Source: CAWFLT01 sp963816795 (GTDB taxonomy: Bacteria; Acidobacteriota; Vicinamibacteria; Vicinamibacterales; SCN-69-37). Taken from it: a stretch of 64,000 nucleotides of DNA. Location: assembly GCA_963816795.1 (NCBI GenBank), contig CAWFLT010000008.1, forward strand, positions 62,001 through 126,000, written 5' to 3'. A program made the translations under genes and the position numbers. A model generated the notes under the pieces. The model made no database searches, had not been told where the DNA came from, and saw only the letters and a list, made by a program, of their open reading frames with translations. The first letter of the stretch is position 1; the number at the start of each line of letters is the position of its first letter. Shown here in pieces: positions 25,056 to 35,841 of this stretch.

Positions 25056-28000
25056 ATGTCGCAGTCCGATCGCCTGTCGCAGGCGCTTGCCGGTCGCTAC
25101 CGGATCGATCGCGAGATCGGCCGGGGTGGCATGGCGACGGTCTACCTGGGCCGTGACCTCAAGCATGAGCGCCCGGTGGCGATCAAGGCATTGAGCCCAC
25201 ACCTTTCTGCCGCGATCGGCCAGCGCTTCTTGCGCGAGATCGATGTCATTGCGAAGCTCAACCATCCGCACGTGATTCCGCTCTTCGATTCAGGCCGTGC
25301 GGACGACGTCGTGTTTTACGTCATGCCGTACATCGCGGGGGAATCGCTGCGAGCGCGCCTCGAACGCGAGCGAAAGCTCCCCTTCGAGGACGCGGTGCGT
25401 CTCGCGCGCGAGATCGCAGGCGCGCTGGCGCACGCGCACCAGCACGGCGTCGTTCATCGTGACATCAAACCGGAGAACATCCTGCTCGCCGATGGCGTCG
25501 CGCTGGTCGCCGATTTCGGGATCGCGCGGGCGCTGGTCGACACGGACGCGGGCGCGGCCACTCAGCTGGCCACCGGCATGGGCACGATCCTCGGCACGCC
25601 GCGATACATGAGTCCCGAACAAGTCAGTGGCGAGGACGTCGACGCCCGATCCGATGTCTACGCGCTCGCGTGTGTGCTCTACGAGATGCTCGCCGGCCAG
25701 CCGCCGTTCGTCGCCTCCACCGCTGCTGAGCTCATGCGTCTGCACCTGACGGCCGAGCCGCGCTCGGTCCACGAGTTTCGCGCGTCCCTTCCGCCGGGCC
25801 TGGCTGTGGTGCTCGCCAGGGGTCTGGCGAAGGTTCCTGCCGATCGCTACGCGTCGGCGGCGCAGTTTTCGGAAGCCGTGGCAATGGCGACGTCGGTGGG
25901 AGTCGGGCCGGTCGGCAGCGCGTCAATCGTCCCCAGCAACCTCCCGAAGCCCCGCACCCGTTTTATCGGGCGCGAGAAAGAGCTCGCGGCCGCGGCACGT
26001 CTCCTCGCCGAGACGAGGCTGCTCACCCTCACCGGCATTGGCGGATCGGGCAAGACACGCTTCGCGCTCGAGCTCGCCGCGCGTTCCATGGACCGTCACG
26101 CCGATGGCGTCTGGTTCGTGGACCTCGCGCCCCTCACCGACGCCAGCCTCGTGGCCGAGGCCATCGCGGCCCGGCTGTCGGTGCGCGAAACGCCCGGCAA
26201 GACCTTGCGCGAGCTCCTGCTGGAGCACGTCACGAACAAGCGCCTTCTGCTGGTTCTCGACAACTGCGAGCACGTCCTGACAGCTGTGGCTGAGCTCGCC
26301 GACATGCTGTTGGCCGCCTGCGAGACGCTCACGATTCTCGCCACCAGCCGCGAAGGGCTCGCCGTCGAGGGCGAGCGTCAAATGGCGTTGCGATCGCTCG
26401 GCCTCCCGCCGGATCGCGGTGCCTCGGATCTGGAGACGCTCGCGGCGTCCGAGGCGGTCGAATTGTTCCTCGATCGCGCGCGCCTCGCCTCCGAGAGCTT
26501 CCGCTTGACGGCGACGAACGCCGGCGCCATCACCGAAATCTGCCGCCGGCTCGATGGCATCCCGCTCGCGATCGAACTGGCGGCGGCGCGCGTCAAGATG
26601 CTCTCGGTCGATCAGATTCGGTCGAAGCTCGACGATCGCTTCCGGCTGCTCGTCGGCGGCCGGCATTCCGCCGTGCCTCGCCACCAGACCCTGCAGGCGA
26701 CGATTCAGTGGAGCTACGACCAGCTCGCGCCGGATGAACAGACGCTCTTCCGGACGCTCTCGGTGTTCCCAGGCGGCTGGAGCCTGGATGTCGTCACACG
26801 GCTCCACGGGCCAGCGGCGGACGCCATCGACGTCATGGATCGGCTCGGCCGGCTCATCGACAAATCGCTGGTGGTGGTCGATCGAGACGGACACGACGAG
26901 CCGCGCTACCGCCTGCTCGAGACCGTTCGTCAGTATGCGCAGGAACGGTCGGCGGACGCGAACGAATCTGAACTGCAGCGCACGCGATTTGTCGACGTCA
27001 TGCTCGATCTGGCCGAACGCGCCTATCAGGAGCGGTTCGTCCGTGAAGCCGCGTGGGGCGAGCAACTCGAGATCGAGCACGACAACTTGCGCGCGGCCAT
27101 CGATCTGGTCGAACGATCGGATCCCGAGCGATGCCTCCAGTTGGTCGGCGCCCTGGCCTGGTTCTTTCAGACGCGATCCCACTTCGTCGAAGGACGCGAG
27201 CTCCTCACACGCGCGGTCGCGGCCACCTCAGCGGCTCCAGCCCGACCGGCGCGCGCACGGGCGCTCTGGGGTGTCGCCAACACGTTGACGTGGCAAGGCG
27301 ATGGAGCCTCGGCGCTGACCTGGATGGAGGAGGCGCTGGCGATGTGGCGCGTGCTCGGCGACCGTCGCGAGGTCGCGTTGGCGCTGGAAGGCATTGGCTG
27401 GGCCCAGCTGCTGGCCAGCAACGACGAAGCGGGCTGTCACACGTTCGAAGAGAGTCTGGAGCTCTTTCGATCGCTTGGCGATCCCTACCTGGTGAACCGG
27501 GCGATGGTGGCGCTGGCGCAGGCGCTCGTCGCCCTCCAGCCGTGTGGACGAAGCGAGGCCGATGGCCAGGCAGATCATCGAGTTCTCCAGCGCTCACGGC
27601 GACGAGCGCAACGAGCATTTCGGCTGGCACTACCTCGCTGACTGCGCGCTCGTCGAGCGCAAGTGTGACGAGAGCCTGGACTTGTACCACCGCAGCCTCG
27701 CCCTCGCGCGAAAGGGCGGCGACCGGCTGGAGATCAGCTTCGAGGTGCAGGGCGTCGCGATGTCGCTCGCCGGTCTCGGCGACGCCGCGCGCGCACTTCG
27801 ACTGGCCGGCGCCGTTCATGCCGAGTGGAAGCGCCTGGGCATCGACCTCCACATTCGGTTTTGGGATGAGCTGTTGAACGAGTACCTTGGTCGAGCGCGC
27901 CGCGGCCTGGACGCGGCAGAGGCCGACCGCGCCTGGGACGCTGGTATGAGGATGTCCTTCGACGCGGCTATCGACGACGCGCTGGGTCCGGCGACTGACG

Positions 28001-28071
28001 GTCGCGCTCCCACCGGAAGGTCATCCGGTTCTGCGGTCGGGATTGACCCGGAGCAGCCGGCACATCGATAA
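25056..28071 (+). CDS. Ser/Thr protein kinase - AAA/NB-ARC-like - TPR regulator (frameshifted near end)
   Basis: Large cytosolic signalling protein of ~1,000 residues. Residues 1-275 are a complete PknB-type kinase: GRGGMATVY glycine loop, VAIKAL lysine, HRDIKPEN near 133, DFG near 152, GTPRYMSPEQ activation segment. Residues ~310-600 form a signal-transduction ATPase with TLTGIGGSGKTRF Walker A near 327 and LLLVLDNCEHV Walker B, then PLAIELAAARV, as in LuxR/AfsR-family regulators. The remainder is TPR-like. The frame breaks near 27540 and continues (MARQIIEFSSAHGDERNEHF) to 28071. No DNA-binding domain is seen, so it probably works by phosphorylation or as a scaffold. Confidence 0.85.
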
Positions 28072-28108
28072 TGCCGCGTTCGGGCACGTCATCTGTGGCG
28101 GAGGAGCC

Positions 28109-29281
28109 ATGGTTCGAACGATTGGCAGCGCGGCCGCAGTAGCGTTCGCCTTGACAGCCACGTCCGTCGTCACCGACGACACGATTCATCGATCCGCTCT
28201 GCACGACTACCGGGTCGTCACGGTCGCAGACGGCCTCGTCCAACCGTGGTCAATCGCGTTCCTGCCCGGCGGTGACGCCCTGATCACCGAACGGCCTGGA
28301 CGTCTCCGCATCCTACGTCAAGGGAAGCTGCTGCCTCAGCCGGTGGACGGGGTTCCGAAGGTCTTTCACTCCTCGCAAGGCGGGTTGCTCGAAGTCATGC
28401 CGCATCCCGACTTCGCGACGAACCGTCTGATTTATCTGAGTTTTTCGAAGCCTGGCGCAACTGACGCCAGGGCGACCACGACACTGATACGCGGCCGCTT
28501 CGACGGCACTGCGTTGACCGGCGTCGAACAACTCTTCGAAGCAGTGACTGAAGGGCGCAACCATTTCGGCGGCAAGATCGCTTTCGACCGCAACGGCTAC
28601 CTGTTCTTGACGCTCGGCGACCGCCAGGTACCGCCTGAAGGCAAGCTCGAGGGGCATGCTGCGCAGGACCTCTCGAATCATCACGGCAAGCTGATCCGGC
28701 TGCATGACGATGGGCGTGTGCCGAGCGACAACCCGTTTGTGAGTCGCGCCGGCGCCCGACCCGAGATCTGGAGCTACGGCCACCGCAACGTGCAGGGGAT
28801 CGCCATCCATCCGCAGACGGGCGACATCTGGGCGAACGAACACGGTCCTCAGGGTGGAGACGAGCTCAATCTCGTCCAGCCGGGCCGGAACTACGGCTGG
28901 CCCGTCATCGGGTACGGCGTGAACTACACGACAGGTCTGGCCATCCACTCCGGCACACACCGCGACGGCATGGAACAGCCGGCGCAGGTATGGGTACCGT
29001 CGATCGGCATTTCCGCGGCGATGTTCTACACGGGCGATCGCTTTTCGCAGTGGCGCGGCAGCCTGTTCGTCGGCGGCATGGCACGTCAGCGGCTGGTCAG
29101 GTTGACACTCGATGGACGGCGCATCGTCAGCGAAGAGGCGCTCGTGCCGCAGATGGGCCGCATCCGAGATATCCGGCAGGGGCCGGACGGAGACATCTAT
29201 CTGGTCACCGACAACCGCGAGGGAAAGCCGACGCCGATTCTGAAGATCGAGCCGGTCGAACGCGGCCCGATCGGCAAGTGA
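28109..29281 (+). CDS. PQQ-dependent sugar dehydrogenase (soluble aldose dehydrogenase type)
   Basis: Periplasmic six-bladed propeller enzyme (GSDH/YliI family), 390 residues. It starts at ATG 28109 after GGAGGAG and has signal peptide MVRTIGSAAAVAFALTA. Family segments include QPWSIAFLPGGDALITERPG, HFGGKIAFDRNGYLFLTLGD (His near the active site), SYGHRNVQGIAIHPQTGDIW and NEHGPQGGDELNLVQPGRNY (calcium/PQQ site region). It oxidises aldoses with PQQ, feeding electrons to the respiratory chain. The stop lies 4 bases from the convergent amidohydrolase stop. Confidence 0.9.
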   Translation: MVRTIGSAAAVAFALTATSVVTDDTIHRSALHDYRVVTVADGLVQPWSIAFLPGGDALITERPGRLRILRQGKLLPQPVDGVPKVFHSSQGGLLEVMPHPDFATNRLIYLSFSKPGATDARATTTLIRGRFDGTALTGVEQLFEAVTEGRNHFGGKIAFDRNGYLFLTLGDRQVPPEGKLEGHAAQDLSNHHGKLIRLHDDGRVPSDNPFVSRAGARPEIWSYGHRNVQGIAIHPQTGDIWANEHGPQGGDELNLVQPGRNYGWPVIGYGVNYTTGLAIHSGTHRDGMEQPAQVWVPSIGISAAMFYTGDRFSQWRGSLFVGGMARQRLVRLTLDGRRIVSEEALVPQMGRIRDIRQGPDGDIYLVTDNREGKPTPILKIEPVERGPIGK

Positions 29282-29285
29282 CCCT

Positions 29286-30644
29286 TCACTTCGCCGCGGC
29301 GAGCCGCGCGTCGATGTCGGCCTTGGACAGCCACCGCCCGTTGACCATGACGCCGGCGATCCGCGAACTGTTCGCGATGTTCGTCAACGGGTTGGCCTCG
29401 AGCAGGATGAGATCGGCTCGCTTGCCGGCGGCGACCGTTCCGACGGCCGCCTGCGTTCCGAAGTAGACCCCGACGTTGGCGGTCCCACTCTTCAACGCCT
29501 CGTACGGCGTCAACCCGGCGGCCACGATGGCGCCGAGCTCGCGATGCGCCGAGAACCCCGGCACGTTCCAGGTCTGCGGCGCATCGGATCCCAACGCGAA
29601 CGGGACGCCGCCGTCGTGCAGCGCCTTGATCAGCCGACGGCGCAGTGCCAGCAGCTTCTGGCGATCGGCCTGCGGATACTTCGCGGCAAACCCCTGCTTC
29701 TGGGCGATCCACTTCGTCAGGATCTCCGGCTGCACGTACTTCATCTCGGGCCATTTCGCCATGGCCTGCGGGTCCTCGTCGTTCAGCCAGTTGACGAGCA
29801 GGATCTCGGTGGGCACCTGCCACGTCCCGGCCGCGCGCGTCGCCTTGACCAGCGCCGGGATCCGGCTCTCGTCCGCCTGCGCGACGAGATTGACGCCAAA
29901 GGTCTGCGACCCTGAGGCGTTCGGCACCAGCGCCTCGACGTAGCCGTCGAGGTGATCGATGCTTCGATACTTCGCCTCGAGGGCGCGCATCAGCCCGACG
30001 GCCTCCGGCACGTGCCCGGCGAACGGAATCTTGAGCTCGTCGGCTTTGGCGGCCATCGCGTCGAACGCGTCGCGCGGAACGCCCGGGTGAATCTTGAGCA
30101 GGTCGTAGCCCGCTTTGTGCTGCTCGATGACCATCGCGGTCGCGGCGTCGGGCGCCTTCGCGCTGTTGCCGTTGAATGAGGGGCCCGAGGTGTAGATGCG
30201 CGGGCCGACGACTTCGCCCATCGCCACCCGCTGACGGTAGACGAGGTGCCGCGGATCGCCCAGCATGCCGCGGATCGTCGTCACGCCGTTGGCGACGTAG
30301 AGCAACAGCGTGCGCTCGATGTCGGCCTCCGGCGCGTTGCCGCCGGGAATGTGCGCGTGGAGCTCACCGAGTCCCGGCATGAGGTACTTGCCCTTGCCAT
30401 CGACCTTCACCGCTCCGGCCGGCACCTGCGCCTTTCCCGCCGGAGCGATGGACGCGATCTTGCCGTCGGTGACGACGACGGTCTGATCGGCGAGCACGCC
30501 TTCCTTGTCCATGGGAAGCACGTTCACGCCGATGAACGCTGTCGCTGCGCCCTGTGCAGCCGGTTGGTTGGAGGGCGATGTGAACAACAGGGTCGCCGCC
30601 GCAGCGACGGCCACCAGGACCGATGCGCGATGTTTGGCAGTCAT
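29286..30644 (-). CDS. exported amidohydrolase family protein
   Basis: Metal-dependent amidohydrolase of ~452 residues. It starts at ATG 30642-30644 with signal peptide MTAKHRASVLVAVAAAATLL. The metal-binding HxH lies in LMPGLGELHAHIPGG; later likely ligands and catalytic residues are in FAGHVPEAV (His), SIDHLDGY (His) and ALGSDAPQ (Asp). The flanking beta-sandwich is typical (VVVTDGKIASIAPAG; GKRADLILLEANPL). It resembles exported imidazolonepropionase/prolidase-like members often found in Acidobacteriota. Substrate unknown; a dipeptide or cyclic amide is possible. Confidence 0.88.
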   Translation of the reverse strand: MTAKHRASVLVAVAAAATLLFTSPSNQPAAQGAATAFIGVNVLPMDKEGVLADQTVVVTDGKIASIAPAGKAQVPAGAVKVDGKGKYLMPGLGELHAHIPGGNAPEADIERTLLLYVANGVTTIRGMLGDPRHLVYRQRVAMGEVVGPRIYTSGPSFNGNSAKAPDAATAMVIEQHKAGYDLLKIHPGVPRDAFDAMAAKADELKIPFAGHVPEAVGLMRALEAKYRSIDHLDGYVEALVPNASGSQTFGVNLVAQADESRIPALVKATRAAGTWQVPTEILLVNWLNDEDPQAMAKWPEMKYVQPEILTKWIAQKQGFAAKYPQADRQKLLALRRRLIKALHDGGVPFALGSDAPQTWNVPGFSAHRELGAIVAAGLTPYEALKSGTANVGVYFGTQAAVGTVAAGKRADLILLEANPLTNIANSSRIAGVMVNGRWLSKADIDARLAAAK

Positions 30645-30840
30645 GGGCGGATAATACATTCGGCCGATGCCGATTGACGATCCCGCAATTGCCCCTCCGC
30701 CGGATGACTTGAAGCACCTGCATTTCGGCGATCGCTACTTGATCGCAAGACAGGCATTCCTTCACCGAAACGAGTCAGCACAATGCCGGTCGCCCGGGCC
30801 TGAACCCGCGTAACGCCCACACAGGAATCGCTCGCGCCGG

Positions 30841-31254
30841 TCACCGCCGGTGTTTCGGCGGCCGGCAGAAGACCACCCGAACGCCGGAGACGCGTCGGAG
30901 CGCCACGTCGGCGGTGACCAGCGAGCATTCGTGCACGACGGCCGTGGCGGCGATGAACCGATCGGCAGGATCTCTGGTCGGCAATGACAGGCGGCAGCTC
31001 TCGAGCGCGATCGGCGAGGTCAGGGGCGCCTCGCGCAGTCCGAGGCCTGCGACTGCTGCGGCGATCCATCGCTCGGGATCGGGCCGGAGTTGGAGCCGAC
31101 CGCGTTCCGCCAGCATGGCCAGCTCCCACGCGCTCACGGCGGACATCCAGAGTTCGTGGCGGGCGTCGGTCAAGAGCGCGGCGACGCGAGGCTCGAACGC
31201 GTCGACCCCGGACGCCGCCCACACGATGATGTGGGTGTCGAGCAGCAGACGCAT
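30841..31254 (-). CDS. PIN-domain toxin (VapC-like)
   Basis: Toxin of a type II toxin-antitoxin pair, a probable RNase of 137 residues. PIN acidic residues are visible: MRLLLDTHIIVW (first Asp), SAVSAWELAML (Glu), RDPADRFIAATAV (Asp pair) and SLVTADVALR (last Asp). ATG 31252-31254 is chosen because it begins at the first strand and lies 2 bases after the antitoxin stop. The DTHIxxW start and AWEL segment place it with the subgroup paired with Phd/YefM-type antitoxins. The RNA target is unknown. Confidence 0.85.
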   Translation of the reverse strand: MRLLLDTHIIVWAASGVDAFEPRVAALLTDARHELWMSAVSAWELAMLAERGRLQLRPDPERWIAAAVAGLGLREAPLTSPIALESCRLSLPTRDPADRFIAATAVVHECSLVTADVALRRVSGVRVVFCRPPKHRR

Positions 31255-31256
31255 CC

Positions 31257-31496
31257 CTACGTGAGGGCGTCCCACTCGCGGACGTCGGCCACGGGCGCAA
31301 TGAGATCACCCGTGATCGTCGTGGCGTCCTTCAGAAACCCCAGCGCCCGCGTCTCACGTGCCGCCGGGGCTGCGGGCACCACATCGGCGACGGGCCGGCC
31401 GTAGCGCGTGACGCGGACGGGCCGACCGGTGCGGCGCACCCGGTCCATCACCGCCAGGCACTGCGCCTTGAACTTCGAGATGGGCATGGCCTCCAT
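31257..31496 (-). CDS. Phd/YefM-family antitoxin
   Basis: Antitoxin of 79 residues preceding the PIN toxin gene by 2 bases. The N-terminal DNA-binding/dimerisation domain is typical: MPISKFKAQCLAVMDRVRRT, then GRPVRVTRYGRPVADVVP. The C-terminus, which should wrap the toxin, ends EWDALT. ATG 31494-31496 has no ribosome-binding site; a second ATG lies 9 bases inside. The start sits 6 bases after a putative -10 box, so the message may be leaderless. It probably represses its own promoter through the repeats just upstream. Confidence 0.8.
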   Translation of the reverse strand: MEAMPISKFKAQCLAVMDRVRRTGRPVRVTRYGRPVADVVPAAPAARETRALGFLKDATTITGDLIAPVADVREWDALT

Positions 31497-31502
31497 GCCC
31501 GC

Positions 31503-31532
31503 AGACTAACATGGTCAACTATGTTGGTCAAC
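31503..31532 (-). promoter_or_regulatory. antitoxin promoter and operator repeats
   Basis: On the minus strand, TTGACC (-35) is followed after 17 bases by TAGTCT (-10), then 6 bases to the antitoxin ATG. Overlapping it are two GGTCAAC direct repeats (31513-31519 and 31526-31532, 13-base period) and an inverted AACAT...ATGTT pair. This is the expected layout for an autorepressed toxin-antitoxin operon. The area is A+T-rich compared with its surroundings. Confidence 0.5.
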
Positions 31533-31625
31533 ACGCGAACTGGGCGCGAACGGGGTCACCATCGCAGCGTCACCCACTTCAACCCGCGCGCCGCGCCAGT
31601 GAATGGACGGCTGAGATGCACCAAA

Positions 31626-31862
31626 TCAGGGTTTAGGCCTGATCGGAACCGCCAAAACCCGCCAAGTCCACTCAAAACCTGAGTCCGCGGCGGACACGAC
31701 GACGAACGTGTACGACACCTCGACGCCCAGGTGCTGCACGTCGATCGTCACGAACGGCTGGACCAGCGCGCCTGGGTCAGTCCAGGCTGGTCGCAGGGAG
31801 CGTAGTGGGAGATGCGGGAAGCGCGATCCCGAAGCGCAGGGACGACCGGGTCGAATGGGCAC
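31626..31862 (-). other. possible protein-fragment coding remnant
   Basis: A 78-residue frame whose second half (VQPFVTIDVQHLGVEVSYTF, then VVVSAADSGFEWTWRVLAVP) has the amino-acid make-up of real protein, while the first half does not. I see no ribosome-binding site or known domain. It may be the tail of a lost gene. Apart from it, I see nothing gene-like between the toxin-antitoxin operator and the lipoprotein start at 31982. Confidence 0.25.
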
Positions 31863-31981
31863 GGGAAGTCTCGAAGTCTCCCGGCGACCTAGGCAATCCC
31901 TGCGAAGTTCCTGGGAATTCCCTGAGACTCCCCGCCATCGCGCTCGTTATCGTCCTCGTGACCGTTTCGTCAGGAGGCGTC

Positions 31982-32951
31982 ATGAGGACTCCGCTCATGC
32001 AGAACGTTTCACGCGCACGGATGCTCACGGCCGGATTGCTGGCTTTCGTCGGAATCAGTCTTGGCTGCGGCGAACCACTGACGGCACCATCCTCACTGGT
32101 CGTCACCTCCATCACGCCGAACAGCGCACACGCCAGCAACTCGACATCAGTCAGAATCCGCGGCACCCTCTTCCAGCCCGGCGCGACCGTGACGCTCGGT
32201 GGCCCGGCAACTGGCGTCCGGGTCGTCAGCAGCACAGAGATCACCGCATTCGCCGGCGCCCACCCCGTTGGCGCCGTCGACGTCGTCGTGACGAACCCGA
32301 ACGGCGTGACTGGCAGGCTGGAAAGGGCCTACACCTACACCGAGGACCCGCCGCCGCCAACTACGATCCTCGTGGTGTTCACCGATTCGGCGTCGGGGTT
32401 CTCCACCACGGACTTGCGCGACGCCGAGGATCAGATTGTGCAGTTCAGCAAGGCCAACGAGCTCATCTGGACGGAAGACGGCAGGCGCCTTCCTGGATAC
32501 CCCGTTTCGGGCAATTCCATCAACGCGGAGAAGGGCTGCAATTGCTGGTTCGAAGTCCGCTTCGGGACGAAGGACGGCGAACGGCGCGCCTACCTCACGG
32601 CCGACTACGGGCATGACAACCCCGGGTCGATCGTCGATCTGGAGATCGTGGGCGGTGCGCTGGTCACGAGCCGAACGGACGTGTATCCGCCCGGAACGTT
32701 CACGCTGTCTGGCGTGGTCACGGAAGCCACGCCCACTGGAGACGTGCCCGTCGAAGGTGTCGCGGTCTACCGGGGCTACAGCACCGGATGGCTCGAAGCC
32801 ATCACCGACAGGCACGGATACTACCGGTTCCTGGGGACTGTACGACGGAACCGACGTCGTGCAAGCCATGAAGCAGGGTTACGAGACCGTGAGGAGAAAC
32901 CTGTCAATTCGGGGCGACACGCGCTATGACATCCAGCTCGTCCGGCGCTGA
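31982..32951 (+). CDS. IPT/TIG-domain lipoprotein (frameshifted near end)
   Basis: Exported lipoprotein of ~322 residues. It starts at ATG 31982 after CAGGAGG. The signal peptide ends in a lipobox (VGISLGCGE, Cys near residue 29). Residues ~35-120 form an IPT/TIG immunoglobulin-like domain (SSLVVTSITPNSAHASNSTS; NPNGVTGRL). A C-terminal carboxypeptidase-regulatory-like beta domain follows (FTLSGVVTEATPTGDVPVEG; DRHGYYRFLG). The frame breaks near 32833; the other frame continues LYDGTDVVQAMKQGYETVRR to the stop at 32951. Similar lipoproteins are common in Acidobacteriota and often occur near TonB receptor genes, as here. Confidence 0.65.
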
Positions 32952-33036
32952 ACACTTGTGCCCATGTTCTGAATGAGACTGAGGAAGCTCACGTTTATAC
33001 AGTACGCTGCAGCGTCGGCGAGCCGGGAAGCGTCAC

Positions 33037-35822
33037 ATGAGTCCCAAGAGAGTTCTCTTCGTCGTCGCCGTGGTCTGTGGTTTCCTTGGCCCTCTCGCCG
33101 CCGCGCAGGGGCTGATAGGCACTCTTGATGGCACGGTCAAGGACGACGCGGGGGGCGCGCTCGAGGGCGCCCTCGTCCGGGTCAGCTCGCCTGCGCTCAT
33201 CGGTGGGCCGCAGACCGCGACCACCAACGTGCAAGGGCAGTGGCGCTTCCCGACACTCCCGCCCGGGCTCTACGTACTCGAGATCGAGAAGCCGAAGTAC
33301 GCGACGTCACGCGAAGCCGACATCTACATCGGTGCTGGCGCGACGATCGAACGACACCGGATCCTGAAGGTCAGCCTGAACGAAACAGTCGTGGTCGAGG
33401 TGTCCGGTTCTCACATCGACGCGCGAGGTCACGGCGTGCGGACGCGCTTCGGTCCCGAGGATCTCAACGCTCTTCCCGTCCGGCGGGTGAGTTGTACGAC
33501 TGGGTCAAGGCCGCGCCGGGGATCTCGCCACCTCACCGTCCGGCGGCAGCTTCCTCGTGTCCGCCCTCGGTTCGGGTGTGGACCAGAACCAGTTTCTCAT
33601 CGACGGGACGAACGTCACGGCTCCGACCAACGGCGTCGCGCGCGCCGACCCGGGCATCGACTTCATTCAGGAAGTGCAGATCCAATCCGTCGGGGCGTCC
33701 GCCGAGTACGGCAACGCCCAGGGCGCCGTGGTCAACTCATCACCAGATCCGGAAGCAACCTGTTTCTCTACGACGCGTCGTACTACGCGCAGACCGCGGG
33801 CCTGACCAGCCAGCCGGTACGACTCAAGTACGACCCCGTGACCGAACGGGAAAGCGGATTCGAGCGCGCGCGGTACCGTCGACTTCACGACCACCCTCGG
33901 CGGTCCGGTGGTGCGCGATCGGCTCTGGTTCTTCGTCGGATACCAGCACCTGCGCGACTACGACAGCCAGCCCGGCACCGACCCGAGCTTCCCGAGGACG
34001 TTCGAGCAGGACAAGTTCCTCGTGAAGCTCACCTGGCGACTGGCTCCGAGCACAGCGGTTGGTGCAGAGCTTTCACGACGAGTTCTGGTTCAACCCTGAG
34101 GTCCCGACGTCCACGAAGCCGCTCGAGGCGACCCAGTTCGTGAATGGATCGGTGCCGGCGATCAACTTCGGCCATCTGACGCACGCGCCGTCGGGCAATA
34201 CCGTCTGGGACGTGAACGTCGGACGGTTACGTTTTTCGCAGGACGCCGCACGCACCCTCGGGCAATCCGACGATACCGAACCGGGTCGACCAGCCCGGGA
34301 ACATCTGGAGCGGCGCTCCGCAACAGGTCGGCCAGGTGAAGCTCAGTCGCACGACGGCGAAGGCCGCCGTCAGCCACTATGGTCCGGGACTGTTCGGAGC
34401 CGATCACGAGTGGAGGATCGGCGCGGAAGTCTCCCGGGGCGAGCACCGCGGGCTCATGATCATTCCGACGGGTGAGAGGACCGTGTACACCAACGACGTA
34501 CTCGTCACAGCGCACGCTGCAGGATCCCACCCAAACGGGCGGTGAGGTTCGTGACGGCCGCGGCGTTCGTGAGCGACACCCTCCGGCTGGGGGACCGGGT
34601 CACGATCAATGCCGGGTTTCGATTCGACCACAACCGCGCCATCAGCCAGGACGTGCCCAGGCTCGACGACGACGGCGACGAAACCGGAGCGATCATCGAC
34701 GGCAGGGGCACCATGGACACCTGGAACATCGTGTCGCCGCGCCTCGGCTGCCACCATCAAGCTCGACGCCGCCGGCCGAACGATGCTGCGGGTGAGGCTA
34801 CGGCAGATTCAGCCAGGGCGTCCTGACCGGAGAGATCAGCCCGTTTCACCCGGCGGCCAGACCACGATCACGACGATCCGAGGAACCGTCGGCTACACGG
34901 CATCATTCGAACGGTCGATCCCGTGGAGCAGCTGCAGCTCGATCCCGAGCTCCGCTTGCCGCACACGGATCAGTACTCGATCGGCGTGGATCGCGAGGTC
35001 GGCCGCCGGCTCGCGGTGTCCGTCGCGTACGTCCGCAAGAACGGCGCGCGACTTCATCGGATGGACGGATGTCGGCGGCGTGTATGTCGACGACGACGGC
35101 GACGTTGCCCGACGGCCGCACGATGCCGGTGTTCAGCTCGTGACCAACCGCTCCGAGCGCTCGCCGCTATCTGTTGACGAATCCCGACGGATACTCGCTG
35201 ACGTACAACGGCCTCGTCATCGCGGTCGAGAAACGCCGGTCGCACGGCTGGCAGGCGTTTGGCTCGTACACGTTCTCGAGGGCGTACGGGCTGCAGCCCT
35301 CCAGCGGGACGACCGCCGCGGCGCGCAGGTCGGCACGGTCGGCGCCCCACCCGTCGCGTTCGCCTCCGCCGGTCACGTTCGGGCGCGATCCGAACGATCT
35401 CATCAACGCAGGCGGCCGCTTGCCCAACGATCGTCCGCACATGTTCCGGGTCATGACCTCGGTCGACGTGCCACGCACCGGCTCGTGGTCGCCGCCAATC
35501 TGCAGCACTACAGCGGCAAGCCGTGGGCGGCGACGGCGCTGCATCAACCCGCAAGACAGTCAGCGGCGCGTGCTGATCGAGCCGCGCGGCTCGCAGCGGC
35601 TGCCGTCGCAAACGCTGCTCGACCTCCGCGTCTCGAGGGCGATGCGCGTCGGCGGCCTGGGACGTGTCGAGCTGCGCCTCGACGTACTCAACGCTGCTCA
35701 ACGACACGGCCGCGGAGGGCATGGAGACGGACAAGTTCTTCAGCCCGACGTTCGGCCGGGCCAACGTCTTCATGGACCCGCGCCGTGCGATGCTCAGCGT
35801 GAGGCTCAGCCTCGGACGCTAG
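33037..35822 (+). CDS. TonB-dependent receptor with carboxypeptidase-regulatory N-domain (many frameshifts)
   Basis: Outer-membrane transporter of ~925 residues. It starts at ATG 33037 with a signal peptide (MSPKRVLFVVAVVCGFLGPL). The N-terminal CarboxypepD_reg fold (GTLDGTVKDDAGGALEGALV; GLYVLEIEKPKYAT) and then plug-domain segments (ELYDWVKAAPGIS; NQFLIDGTNVTAPTNGV; DFIQEVQIQSVGASAEYGN) are clear. Barrel segments follow in alternating frames (LWFFVGYQHLRDYD; DQYSIGVDREVGRRLAVSVA) to RRAMLSVRLSLGR at the stop. At least eight single-base breaks occur. All segments keep family order, so I read this as one gene with sequence errors. The ligand is unknown. Confidence 0.75.
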
Positions 35823-35841
35823 GAAGGTCAGGGGTACGTGT

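Noticed and set aside
25923..27182. 419-codon minus-strand frame
   Set aside because: It is the antisense of the AAA/TPR region of the kinase-ATPase gene, with shadow-type composition and no domain.
33037..35822. Several separate small genes across the receptor region
   Set aside because: The pieces follow the exact order of a TonB receptor (regulatory fold, plug, barrel, terminal strand), so they are one gene broken by indels.
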